Shown in pieces: positions 1 through 7,997 of a stretch of DNA of 64,000 nucleotides (position 1 is its first letter; every line of letters begins with the position of its first letter). Under the pieces are notes generated by a model. The model searched no databases. It saw only the letters and a list, made by a program, of their open reading frames with translations, and was not told the DNA's origin. A program made the position numbers and the translations under genes. Origin of the DNA: Ruminococcus_G sp050944435 (GTDB lineage: Bacteria > Bacillota > Clostridia > Lachnospirales > Lachnospiraceae); assembly GCA_050944435.1 (NCBI GenBank), contig JBMNRB010000012.1, positions 1 to 64,000 on the forward strand, given 5' to 3'.

Positions 1-75
1 ATAAGCAATTTAATCATCAGACTTATGGGGTAAGGGGAGTTATACGCATTTTTAGAAAACTTCATGTGCTTACGC

Positions 76-122
76 ATAAAAAGAGGACTGTGAAAAAATG
101 ATTTCTCATTTTTTCACAGCCC
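76..122 (-). terminator. Rho-independent terminator of iolG
   Basis: Perfect 14-bp inverted repeat (arms 88-101 and 106-119, 4-base loop). On the minus strand a T-rich tail follows, as expected just after the iolG stop codon. Bases 1-75 contain no gene that I can support. Confidence 0.8.
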
Positions 123-142
123 CTTTTCCCGCTATTTCACTA

Positions 143-1156
143 TTATTTCCGATAGAAATCCGGCCTGCCTCCGGTAACAACTTTCTCAGGCTGGCCTGAA
201 CTTTGAGATTTAACCAGCGCATCCGCCGTAACTGAGGCTACGTAGCCGTCCCAGGAGGAAGAACCTCCCGTTTCACCCTTGAGTGCATGATCTACCCAGT
301 CCTGAATTTCCACATCATAGGAATCGATAAACCGCAGAATCCAATTGTCCTCAATCTTGGTGGACACCTGATTGGCATAACGTACCGTCGGGAAGGAAGG
401 ACAGGGAAGATTAACCACTCCGTTCTCACATACCACTTCACAATTAATGTCGTAGCCGAAACCGCAATTGACATTTACTTCCAACACATTGATAATGCCG
501 CCCTTGGTTTTCATGATCATGACCTGGGGATCTTTAAGACCTTCGTGAGCTTTTGAAGAGGATTTTGGCATAAGGCACTGCACTTCATCCCATTCATCAT
601 TTACCAGCCACGGCAGAACATCGATTTCATGAATGGCAGTGTCAGTAACCGCCATCGCCGTAGTATAGTCCGGTGCAACCCCGTCCGCCCGGTGGGTACA
701 CTTAATCACCATGGGAGCTCCGAACTTTCCGGAATCCAGCAGTTCTTTTACCTGCTTATATCCACGGTCATAGCGGCGCATAAAACCAACCTGCACCAGA
801 TGTTTGCCGGATGCCATTTCCGCATCCACAACAGCCTTACAGTCAGCCGCTGTGTTGGCCAGCGGTTTTTCCGTAAACACCGGTTTGCCGGCCTGGATCG
901 CCGCGATAACCGGATCTTTATGAAATGCGCCCGGGGTAGTTACCACAACTGCATTCACCTGGGGATCATTGATTGCCTTCTGAAAATCGGTGTAAACTTT
1001 AACTCCTTCTCCCGCAATCTGGGCGCCTTTCTTTGCCCCTTCCTCAAATACATCACACACGGCGACCACCTGTGCCCCGCGGATGCGATTCTGAATACGT
1101 TCAATATGTTCGCGGCCGATCATGCCGCAGCCGATGACAGCAACCTGTAAAGTCAT
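143..1156 (-). CDS. iolG: Inositol 2-dehydrogenase (Gfo/Idh/MocA family)
   Basis: NAD-dependent cytoplasmic oxidoreductase that converts myo-inositol to scyllo-inosose. The 337-residue product has the N-terminal Rossmann motif GCGMIG (residues 9-14) and the family EKP motif with Lys97. It also has Asp172 and His176 in TDTAIHEID, the same lysine, aspartate and histidine positions known as catalytic in Bacillus IolG. The segment VQVGFMRRYD is close to IolG. An AAAGGAG ribosome site precedes the ATG. The upstream AraC regulator gene lies on the same strand and a TIM-barrel isomerase gene diverges beyond it, so this is probably a small inositol-type catabolic locus. The exact substrate (myo-, scyllo- or another inositol) cannot be told from sequence. 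Confidence 0.88.
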   Translation of the reverse strand: MTLQVAVIGCGMIGREHIERIQNRIRGAQVVAVCDVFEEGAKKGAQIAGEGVKVYTDFQKAINDPQVNAVVVTTPGAFHKDPVIAAIQAGKPVFTEKPLANTAADCKAVVDAEMASGKHLVQVGFMRRYDRGYKQVKELLDSGKFGAPMVIKCTHRADGVAPDYTTAMAVTDTAIHEIDVLPWLVNDEWDEVQCLMPKSSSKAHEGLKDPQVMIMKTKGGIINVLEVNVNCGFGYDINCEVVCENGVVNLPCPSFPTVRYANQVSTKIEDNWILRFIDSYDVEIQDWVDHALKGETGGSSSWDGYVASVTADALVKSQSSGQPEKVVTGGRPDFYRK

Positions 1157-1191
1157 GGAATATCTCCTTTCTGGGTAGGTAATAACTATTT

Positions 1192-1246
1192 GCGTGCACG
1201 TGAACGCTTTATGGTTTGATTATATCATCCCTTCTGGGGATTTCAA
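1192..1246 (-). promoter_or_regulatory. iolG promoter with 16-bp dyad
   Basis: Minus-strand -35 TTGAAA (1241-1246), 16-bp spacer and -10 TATAAT (1219-1224). Between the start point and the ribosome site lies GCGTTCACGTGCACGC (1192-1207), a near-perfect palindrome centred on CACGTG. It is a likely repressor operator; the cognate protein is unknown. Confidence 0.65.
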
Positions 1247-1324
1247 GCAAAAAATACTCAGCCGCGTACTTTCATCAAAATTACCAAGATTTTTTCTTTT
1301 TTTATATGGAATATTGCCATTAAT

Positions 1325-2194
1325 TTACACCGGATACTTCCGAAAACGTCCCGGCGGGATACCCACATGTTTCTGAAAGCTGTGAATAAAATTTTCTTCA
1401 CTGTTGTAACCTACGGCAAAAGCGATTTCTCCCACGGGCTTCCGGGTGGAGGTCAGCAAATGTTTGGCCCAGTCTATACGGCGCATTACGATATATTCGT
1501 AGGGAGAATATCCCGTCCGCGTCTTGAACTCTCTGGAAAAATGTGAAGGGCTCAAGCCAACGGCCGCCCCAACCTGCTGCACAGACAAGGGTTCGAACAG
1601 ATGCTGGCGCATATACTGTATCGCCTGCCCGATACGGTCACTGTCGTCATAAGCCGCGCCAGGCTCATCCAGCAGCAGAAGACAGAGCAGGCGATGGATA
1701 AGCTGTGAACATACGGCCTCACTGAGACGCTCATTTAATGTACAGCCGCTTAAAAGCTCCTCCAGCAAACCCTTTATCTCTTCAATGGCCTGGGGGGTAA
1801 ATACGTGTTTTCCGCCCCTGGCCTGCAGGATGCGTCTGTAAAAGGTTCGCGCATTTAATCCATTAAACAAAAGCCAGGTAAACTCCAGTCCGTCCCTTCC
1901 CTGATACCGATAGGGCTCGTGACAGTCGAATATCACAGTCTGGCCGGCAGACGCCGCCGCAGATACACCTCCAAGTTGAATCTCCATCGACCCTGCCTGG
2001 ATCAGAAACAGCATAATATTTTTATTATGGTCGTCCTGAAGGGCTATTTCGGAGGTATGGCTGAAGGCATACATGCTGCTGCAGAAATAGTGTCCGCAGC
2101 GCGTCAGATAATAAAACAGCTCCCGCGCCAGAGAAGACGGGGTAAAAAAGTATCGCTCTGAAGTCTGATATACTCCCTTTTCCGGAATCAGCAT
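1325..2194 (-). CDS. AraC-family transcriptional regulator
   Basis: A 289-residue regulator. The N-terminal ~160 residues look like a cupin-type AraC sensor domain. The C-terminal ~100 residues (from about 190) form the double helix-turn-helix, with LSVQQVGAAVGLSPSHFSREF as helix pair one and PVGEIAFAVGYNSEENFIHSF as helix pair two. The start has a good ribosome site (GGAGG, 8 nt before ATG). It lies between iolG (downstream, same strand) and a divergent sugar-isomerase-like gene. It probably activates one or both in response to their substrate; this is inferred from position. The ligand is unknown. Confidence 0.85.
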   Translation of the reverse strand: MLIPEKGVYQTSERYFFTPSSLARELFYYLTRCGHYFCSSMYAFSHTSEIALQDDHNKNIMLFLIQAGSMEIQLGGVSAAASAGQTVIFDCHEPYRYQGRDGLEFTWLLFNGLNARTFYRRILQARGGKHVFTPQAIEEIKGLLEELLSGCTLNERLSEAVCSQLIHRLLCLLLLDEPGAAYDDSDRIGQAIQYMRQHLFEPLSVQQVGAAVGLSPSHFSREFKTRTGYSPYEYIVMRRIDWAKHLLTSTRKPVGEIAFAVGYNSEENFIHSFQKHVGIPPGRFRKYPV

Positions 2195-2290
2195 ACCCTT
2201 ATCCTCCTTTTTTCTTCCATGGTAGCAAATCCCTCCAAAAGTCGCAATAGAAAACAGCAGGATTTCGCAGTTTTCAGGTTTAAAGTATCA

Positions 2291-2319
2291 TTGGCAGTAC
2301 GGGAAAAATACAGTATAAT
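2291..2319 (+). promoter_or_regulatory. Promoter of the isomerase-like gene
   Basis: -35 TTGGCA (2291-2296), 17-bp spacer, -10 TATAAT (2314-2319), followed by AGGAGGT before the ATG at 2376. It lies in the divergent gap with the AraC regulator. Confidence 0.75.
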
Positions 2320-2375
2320 GGTATCAGCAAAGGGAATACGTCCCAGACAGTTATTCTAAACAGGAGGTAATTCAT

Positions 2376-3290
2376 ATGAAAATTGCATTTGACGTTGACG
2401 TGCTCGCCAAGCAGATGTCCATCAGCGACTACGTACATAAAGTAGCCGACTGGGGTTATAAGTACATCGAGCAGTCTCCCCATCCCCGCATTAACCCCTT
2501 TTATAAGCACCCTCTGTTTTCCGAGGAGTGTCAGGCCGAATACAAACAGGCCCTTAAAGAGACAGGCGTGGAAATCTCATCCTTCATCGTAGTGTATCGC
2601 TGGTCCGGTCCCACAGAAGAACAGCGCCAGCATGCAGTTGCCAACTGGAAACGTATCATTGAGATTGCCGTTGATATGGGCGTACCGGTTATCAATACCG
2701 AATTCTCCGGCGATCCCAATCAGCAGGAAATCTGCAACGGCATGTTTTATAAATCCATGGAAGAACTTCTGCCCATCATCGAGCGTGAAGGCCTGCGTGT
2801 CGAACTGCAGTCTCATCCCTATGACTTCGTAGAACTCAATGATGAAGCCTGCGACATCGTCAAATCTTTCCGTTCCAAGAATCTGGGCTATGTTTATTCC
2901 GCATCCCACGGCTTTTTCTATGATCAGGGCAAGGGGGATGTGCGCCACATGCTCAAGTATGCAGGCAATGAGCTGACCCACGTACTGCTGGCAGATACCT
3001 GGAATCAGACCAAAGACTGCCGCTACATCCTTAATCCGCCATGGCTCAACAGCCGCGGCCGCGCAGACGTTACCATCCATCAGCATACTGCTATGGGTGA
3101 AGGCGAAGTCGACTTCGACGGCATCTTTGAAACCTTAAGAGAAATGGATTTTGCCAATAAACAGCTGAAACCCGATGCTCCTAAGGTTGGCGGCGACAAC
3201 ATTATCTGCGTATCCTACTTCGGATTCCCGGAAAAAATGGATCAGCAGGCGCCTGAAGCGCTGGAGCGCATAAAGAGAGAACTTCTGTAA
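2376..3290 (+). CDS. Sugar phosphate isomerase/epimerase (AP-endonuclease-2 TIM barrel)
   Basis: The 304-residue product has the pattern of the xylose-isomerase-like TIM-barrel family, which includes IolE, IolH and IolI: acidic and histidine metal ligands along the barrel (VELQSHPYDFVEL, YSASHGFF, HQHTAMGEGEVDFDGIF) and the closing segment GEGEVDF. Members are usually divalent-metal isomerases, epimerases or dehydratases acting on sugars and inosose intermediates. It is transcribed divergently from the AraC gene and near iolG, so a step in inositol-derivative breakdown is likely, perhaps IolH- or IolE-like. I do not assign a specific reaction. It has a strong ribosome site and its own terminator. 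Confidence 0.8.
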   Translation: MKIAFDVDVLAKQMSISDYVHKVADWGYKYIEQSPHPRINPFYKHPLFSEECQAEYKQALKETGVEISSFIVVYRWSGPTEEQRQHAVANWKRIIEIAVDMGVPVINTEFSGDPNQQEICNGMFYKSMEELLPIIEREGLRVELQSHPYDFVELNDEACDIVKSFRSKNLGYVYSASHGFFYDQGKGDVRHMLKYAGNELTHVLLADTWNQTKDCRYILNPPWLNSRGRADVTIHQHTAMGEGEVDFDGIFETLREMDFANKQLKPDAPKVGGDNIICVSYFGFPEKMDQQAPEALERIKRELL

Positions 3291-3305
3291 TATAGTTCAC
3301 AACAG

Positions 3306-3349
3306 CAGTGCCCGGAATACGGCAGCGTATTCCAGGCACTGTATTTTTT
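3306..3349 (+). terminator. Rho-independent terminator
   Basis: 16-bp arms with one mismatch (3306-3321 and 3326-3341), GCAG loop, then a T6 run at 3344-3349. It ends the isomerase-like transcript before the convergent mgtA. Confidence 0.85.
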
Positions 3350-3370
3350 GCCTTAAAGCAGGCAGACAGA

Positions 3371-6031
3371 TTACAACAGTTCACCGTATCGGCGGATGTA
3401 GACCTTTTTCACTGCTGTTATCAAAACCATATACCCCAGCACAATCACCGCCAGGCAAAGGAAAAATGCAGACGGAAGCGCCGTAAGTTCCAGCGCCGTT
3501 CCCAATGGAGTAAAGGGAAGCAGGGTAACGATCCCAATTCCCATAAAGGACAGCAGGGTGACAGAGGCCGATGCCCGGCTCTGTATAAACGGTATCTTCG
3601 CCGTGCGGATCATATGAATGACCAGGGTCTGGCTCCACATGGATTCCACAAACCATCCGGTCTGAAACAGTGAGATATACAGTTCCTGCATCTTTGGATC
3701 CGTGATCTGTGAAAAAGTCTGGCCTCCCGCGGCTCCGGGACAGATCACAAAATACATCAGAAGATACGTAAGGATATCAAAAATCGAACTGATGGGTCCA
3801 ATCCAAAGCATAAACCGGCTGATGCCTGAAGCATCCCAGCGCCGCGGCGCTTTAAGATAACAGGCGTCCACATCATCCCAGGAAATTGCCGTGCAGGAAA
3901 TATCATAAATCAGATTCAGCAGAATCAGATGCAATGACGCCATGGGCAGGAAGGGAAGAAAAGCGCTTGCCGCCAGTACGGAAAACATATTTCCAAAATT
4001 GGAAGAGGCCGTCATCTTAATGTACTTGATCATGTTGGCATAAGTTTTTCTTCCTTCAATCACTCCCTGTTTCAGCACGGTCAAATCTTTCTGAAGCAGC
4101 ACAACAGACGCAGATTCCTTGGCAATATCCACCGCCGTGTCAACGGAAATCCCCACATCAGAAGCTTTCATGGCAGCCGCGTCATTGATGCCGTCTCCCA
4201 TATAACCCACGCTGTGATCATTTTCTCTGAGTACACGGACAATACGGGCCTTCTGCAGCGGCGACAGCTTGGCAAACACAGTTACCTGCTCCGCCTTCTC
4301 AGCCAATTCCTCATCACTGATTTTATCCAGCTCGTCTCCCAGGAGGATTCTGTCCACATTAAGGCCTACCTGGCGGCAGATAGCGCAGGTGACTTTTTCA
4401 TTATCGCCGGTGAGAACTTTAATATCAACTCCATACTTTTTCAGCGCTTCAACTGCAGCTTTCGTCGTTTCCTTCGGCGGATCCAGAAAAGCAAGGAATC
4501 CAATCAGCACCATATCTTCCTCATCTCTGGCCGAAAACTGGCCGACAGGAGAGGGATTGGTCTTCTGCGCTACGGCAATGACGCGCATACCCTGTTCATT
4601 CAGTTCGTCAGATTTTGTAAGAACCAACCTGCGCACTTTATCTTCCAGGGGCCGGATTTCACCGCCGCATTCTGCATAGGAACAGCATTTCAGCATTTCT
4701 TCCACGGCGCCTTTGGTGACCATCTGGGTCTTTCCTTCCGGGTCTTCCACAACCACGCTCATTCTGCGTCGTTCAAAGTCAAAAGGAACTTCATCCACCT
4801 TTTTATACTTCTGAATCAGTTCCTGGGAACCCATCTCTTCCTGTCTGGCAATCACCGCAACGTCTATCAAATTTTTGAGACCTGTCTGAAAGTAACTGTT
4901 TAAAAATGCATGGCGCAGAACCCTGTCGTCTTCTTTGCCGTCCACATTCAGATGATATTCCAGCACCACCTTATCCTGAGTAAGGGTTCCCGTCTTATCT
5001 GTACAGAGAATATCAACAGATCCCAGATTCTGAATGGCATTCAGGTCTTTGATAATAACCTTTTCCCTGCCCATGGCCATCGCCCCCTTGGCCAGAGATG
5101 TGGTGACAATCATGGGCAGCATTTCCGGAGTCAGTCCCACCGCCACTGAAATGGCGAAAAGCACCGCCTGCATCCAGTCTCCCTTGGTAAAACCATTGAT
5201 AAACAAAACCACCGGCACCATGATCAGCATGAAACGGATCAGTACCCAGGAAACGGCATTGACTCCCTTTTCAAAGGTGGTTTTCGGCGGCTTTTCATTG
5301 AGGGTTCTGGCCGTCTCCCCCAGCATGGTGTCATTTCCCACCGCAATCACAATGGCTTTTGCGCTGCCGCTGATCACATTGCTTCCCATAAAGGCCAGGT
5401 TTTCCGTTTCCGTCAGCGCTTTCTTCCCGCTGACAGATCTTCCGCATTTTTCCACCGGCTCACTTTCACCGGTCAGGGAAGACTGACTGATAAACAGATC
5501 TTTCGCCTCCAGTATTCTCACATCCGCCGGTATCATGTCTCCGGCAGACAGATATACAATATCCCCTGCCACAATCTCTTCCATGAGAATTTCCGCTTTT
5601 ACGCCTTCCCGCAGAACACACGCCGTCGTATGAATCATACCGTTTAACTTATCCGCCACATTTCCGCTGCGGGTCTCCTGTACAAAACGCAGGATACCGG
5701 AAAGCATAACCAGAACCGTTATAATCATCACTGTGGCATAATTCCGGTCGCCCGGCGCAGCCATCAGAATATCCGTAAAAACTGAAATAACCGCCAGCGC
5801 CAGCAAAACAACGGTAAAAGGATTGATAAAGGCCGCAAAAAGTCTCTGCATAAGGGGATTTTTTCTTCCATAAGTTAGAATGTTCTCGCCATATTCCTCC
5901 CTCAATTCTTCTGCCCTTTCTTTGGTCAGCCCTTCTTTTCCCGTTCCATATTTTTTTACTAATTCTTTTTCCCCATGAGCAGACGCCCAGTACAGTCTTT
6001 CTACTGCTTCTCTGTTTGTATTTTTCATCAT
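3371..6031 (-). CDS. mgtA: Magnesium-translocating P-type ATPase
   Basis: P3-type ATPase that imports Mg2+ across the cytoplasmic membrane. From the chosen start the product has 886 residues, the usual MgtA/MgtB size. Visible marks are the actuator loop LTGES (about 186-190), the phosphorylation site DKTGT (Asp345) and the hinge motif GDGINDAAAM. A membrane pair is preceded by NPFTVVLLALAV, and a C-terminal block of six membrane segments ends the protein. I chose the ATG at 6031 because GGGAGG lies 7 nt before it; an upstream in-frame start at 6064 has no ribosome site. The gene stands alone behind a 570-nt structured leader with an M-box riboswitch and a second attenuator, so Mg2+-responsive control is very likely. 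Confidence 0.95.
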   Translation of the reverse strand: MMKNTNREAVERLYWASAHGEKELVKKYGTGKEGLTKERAEELREEYGENILTYGRKNPLMQRLFAAFINPFTVVLLALAVISVFTDILMAAPGDRNYATVMIITVLVMLSGILRFVQETRSGNVADKLNGMIHTTACVLREGVKAEILMEEIVAGDIVYLSAGDMIPADVRILEAKDLFISQSSLTGESEPVEKCGRSVSGKKALTETENLAFMGSNVISGSAKAIVIAVGNDTMLGETARTLNEKPPKTTFEKGVNAVSWVLIRFMLIMVPVVLFINGFTKGDWMQAVLFAISVAVGLTPEMLPMIVTTSLAKGAMAMGREKVIIKDLNAIQNLGSVDILCTDKTGTLTQDKVVLEYHLNVDGKEDDRVLRHAFLNSYFQTGLKNLIDVAVIARQEEMGSQELIQKYKKVDEVPFDFERRRMSVVVEDPEGKTQMVTKGAVEEMLKCCSYAECGGEIRPLEDKVRRLVLTKSDELNEQGMRVIAVAQKTNPSPVGQFSARDEEDMVLIGFLAFLDPPKETTKAAVEALKKYGVDIKVLTGDNEKVTCAICRQVGLNVDRILLGDELDKISDEELAEKAEQVTVFAKLSPLQKARIVRVLRENDHSVGYMGDGINDAAAMKASDVGISVDTAVDIAKESASVVLLQKDLTVLKQGVIEGRKTYANMIKYIKMTASSNFGNMFSVLAASAFLPFLPMASLHLILLNLIYDISCTAISWDDVDACYLKAPRRWDASGISRFMLWIGPISSIFDILTYLLMYFVICPGAAGGQTFSQITDPKMQELYISLFQTGWFVESMWSQTLVIHMIRTAKIPFIQSRASASVTLLSFMGIGIVTLLPFTPLGTALELTALPSAFFLCLAVIVLGYMVLITAVKKVYIRRYGELL

Positions 6032-6125
6032 CTTCTGTACCTCCCAAATCAAAGACTTAACCAACAGTTGCCTGGAAAGGGTACAGTGTGCACTTTTTTG
6101 CTCCCTTGTTTCTTATTTCAGGGCA

Positions 6126-6239
6126 CAAAAAGGCCACCGTCCTGCAAATACTTCTTCACAAAACGATGGCCTTATAAATCATACGAAATAAACGTTACAG
6201 GCAGACGCACCTGCAGCGCATAAATGTCCATCGTTTCGT
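6126..6239 (-). promoter_or_regulatory. Second attenuator of mgtA: terminator with competing antiterminator
   Basis: On the minus strand an 11-bp stem (6163-6173 with 6130-6140, one G-U pair) runs into a T5 tract at 6127-6131: a standard terminator. Its 5' arm is also complementary over 12 bp (one G-U) to 6228-6239, using 6158-6169. The two folds exclude each other because both need 6163-6169. The distal antiterminator arm overlaps codons 2-5 of mini-ORF 2, so ribosome position could choose between them. No homologous element is known to me. Confidence 0.65.
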
Positions 6240-6242
6240 CAT
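6195..6242 (-). CDS. Possible leader peptide 2 (15 aa)
   Basis: ATG-TAA mini-ORF with product MTKRWTFMRCRCVCL. It starts 4 nt after mini-ORF 1 ends, which suggests coupled translation, and has no good ribosome site of its own. It has three cysteines and three arginines near the C-terminus. Its codons 2-5 form one arm of the antiterminator helix described for the mgtA leader. No homologue is recognised. That it is translated is an inference from position only. Confidence 0.35.
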   Translation of the reverse strand: MTKRWTFMRCRCVCL

Positions 6243-6246
6243 CTTG

Positions 6247-6276
6247 TCACAACTTCGCCCATGTTCCACGGTGCAT
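6247..6276 (-). CDS. Possible leader peptide 1 (9 aa)
   Basis: Mini-ORF in the mgtA leader with product MHRGTWAKL and a purine-rich site (AAGGAAGGTG) directly before the ATG. It lies between the M-box terminator and the second attenuator. Unlike the proline-rich Salmonella MgtL, it has no proline. Function and expression are unproven. Confidence 0.35.
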   Translation of the reverse strand: MHRGTWAKL

Positions 6277-6305
6277 CACCTTCCTTTTTTCTTTTCCTTC
6301 AAATT

Positions 6306-6368
6306 GGATAGGGAAAGATTCATTCCTTCCCCTACCCGATCAGCGCTAAACGCGTGCCACTGGCACGC
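6306..6368 (-). promoter_or_regulatory. Two further hairpins in the mgtA leader
   Basis: Two stable stems lie between the M-box terminator and the mini-ORFs. One is a 12-bp helix, arms 6306-6317 and 6326-6337, fully paired if G-U is allowed on the minus-strand RNA. The other is GCGTGCC/GGCACGC (6352-6358 with 6362-6368), lengthened by an outer GCGCT/AGCGC pair. Neither has a T tract, so they are not terminators. They may be an RNA sensor or protect the transcript. Confidence 0.5.
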
Positions 6369-6390
6369 AGCGCCCTCCGGCGTATCGCAC

Positions 6391-6423
6391 AAAAAAATCC
6401 CGTATGTCCGGAGAACATACGGG
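6391..6423 (-). terminator. Terminator of the M-box riboswitch
   Basis: Perfect 9-bp stem (6399-6407 with 6415-6423) followed on the minus strand by a T7 tract (6391-6397). It lies immediately 3' of the M-box, the normal place for the expression platform. Confidence 0.85.
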
Positions 6424-6441
6424 AATCATACCACTTCTTGT

Positions 6442-6591
6442 ACATTCGTTTGAGCTTTAACTCTGGAGGGCGGTGAAACTGTATTATGATACACCTTACG
6501 TACGATGTACCCTGTTCAAACCAACTCATAGTGTCTCCACTATTTCGCGGCAACAGTCCATATCCCTGCAGGAGCCTTACCTACCGAACAT
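6442..6591 (-). promoter_or_regulatory. M-box (ykoK-type) magnesium riboswitch
   Basis: Read on the minus strand, the leader has the conserved M-box pieces in order: GGTAGGTAAGGCTCCTGCAG, then GGATATGGACTGTTGCCGCG, GTTGGTTTGAACAGG, and the 3' segment GTTAAAGCTC. The P1 helix closes as ATGTTCG (6585-6591) with CGAATGT (6442-6448), using two G-U pairs. M-box RNAs bind Mg2+ and turn off Mg2+ transporter genes. Here it precedes a terminator and, further on, mgtA. I identified it by eye; a covariance-model search would settle it. Confidence 0.82.
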
Positions 6592-6595
6592 CGTA

Positions 6596-6624
6596 ACCGT
6601 ATCACAGTTTTTTTTCTTTGTCAA
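6596..6624 (-). promoter_or_regulatory. Promoter of the mgtA leader
   Basis: Minus-strand -35 TTGACA (6619-6624), exactly 17 bp, then a poor -10 TACGGT (6596-6601). The -35 lies inside the last codons of the upstream membrane-protein fragment. The start point would fall at or next to the M-box P1 arm. Confidence 0.6.
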
Positions 6625-7955
6625 CCCCCAAAATAGATTTTCGCGAATGCTCTTTTGCATTTAAAATACAGGAGCGCAGCCCCATTGCGCCGCACAATAT
6701 CGCTGCAATTCCCAAAATAATCAAAATAATCATGATCACATTCCACGGCGTATGAGTAAAATCCCAAGTAGAAAAATCAAAGGGAATCCGCAGCAGATAC
6801 GGATTGTCAAATTTCCCGTACTTCACCGACAGAATCTGATCCAAAATCCAGGGAGCCAGAAAGAGCCACAGCCCTGACCATGCCGATGATACAGAAGCTT
6901 TCAGCCATCCGTTTACCGGCAGGTACCGCACCGCCCCCATAATCCCCCAGGGAAGCGCCAGACATAAAAGAGCAATGGGCAAACTTACCGTCCAGAAATT
7001 ATTCATTCCATTTCTCATTCCATCAATCAGCAGAATCAGAACCAGCAGAATAGTCTCTACTGCAAAATAAATCAGCGCTTTATGCCGGTACAGCGAAAGA
7101 CCACGCAGTATCTGCCGCAGGATCACCGGCAGGAAGAACAGACCCAGACCGAAGAGCACTCCGGCTGCGGCAGGCAGAAACCAACGCCCGCCTCCATAGA
7201 TACAGCATACCAGCAGTAAGATCAGCAGCAATCCCGTTTCTGTCAGCAGATATACCGATAATTTTCTCTCCGTCATCCACTGGGGCAAGGGAAACTGCCA
7301 CAATAAAACAGGCAGAATAAACAGACTCATGCCGAATATAACTCCGGACGCCGCAACCGGAAACCAGTCACCTCCTGTATACAAACATCCCACCAGCAGC
7401 AAAATCAGCAGCAGTCCTGTCACAGTCAGCAAATATACCGATACTTTCCGGCCCGTCATATAGGACGGCAGGGGAAGCAGCGGAAGCAGAAAGGGAAGAA
7501 AAACAAGAGTCATTCCAAAAAGCACCGCCGTTCCCGCCATAGGGAACCAGTCGCCGCCGCTGTAAATACAGCAGACAAGCAGCAGAAATTCAAGAGAACA
7601 CAAAAAAGCTCCAAAAGACAGCAAAAGCTTATAATGCTCTGTTCTGGCATCCAGCGCCGCCAACGCCGGTACAAGAGTCAGGGAAGCCATCATCATAACA
7701 CTCCCCATTACAATAAAGAACCAGTCCAGCCTATGCTGCGCGGCCAGATTTCCAATTCCGCATCCAATAAGAATAAGACCATAAATAATGTACTGGGACA
7801 GACGGTAATTCCGGGTCAGCTTCCGATATTTCTCAGCAAGCTTCTCCGATACTCTGCGGCTGGTATCCTCACTCCCGCTCAGCAGTTCATGTTCCGTAAC
7901 GTTAAGAACACTGCAGATATTCTGCACCAGTGTGATGTCCGGATAACTCAATCCC
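6602..7955 (-). pseudogene. C-terminal part of a split XRE-regulator/membrane protein
   Basis: This is the 3' part of a gene cut by the mobile element. It opens with the second half of an XRE helix-turn-helix (LSYPDITLVQNICSVLNVTEHELLSGSED) and has no ribosome site. The rest, about 400 residues, is membrane-spanning. It contains three tandem copies of a 61-residue unit: IYSGGDWF, LYTGGDWF and IYGGGRWF lie at 129-136, 190-197 and 251-258. The missing 5' part is at 14601-14741. Joining them at the shared core TCCC (7952-7955 and 14616-14619) restores WERGLSYPDITL in frame. The intact product would be an XRE DNA-binding domain fused to a polytopic membrane domain, a layout common in Clostridia; its function is unknown. 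Confidence 0.9.
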
Positions 7956-7956
7956 G

Positions 7957-7975
7957 TTTCCCTTAGTTAAAGATA
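7957..7975 (+). repeat. Left terminal inverted repeat / att half-site
   Basis: TTTCCCTTAGTTAAAGATA; 17 of 19 positions match the inverse of 14596-14614. Joined through the core, the two would give a near-palindromic attP, as expected for a serine integrase. Confidence 0.85.
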
Positions 7976-7997
7976 TTGTTGGGTATCTCAAGATGTG

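Noticed and set aside
1194..1376. A 60-codon plus-strand frame before the AraC gene
   Set aside because: It lies across the iolG promoter and the AraC 3' end; no ribosome site and no likeness.
6195..6276. Type I toxin gene in the mgtA leader
   Set aside because: The mini-ORF products lack a hydrophobic helix; an attenuator role fits the overlap with the antiterminator arm better.
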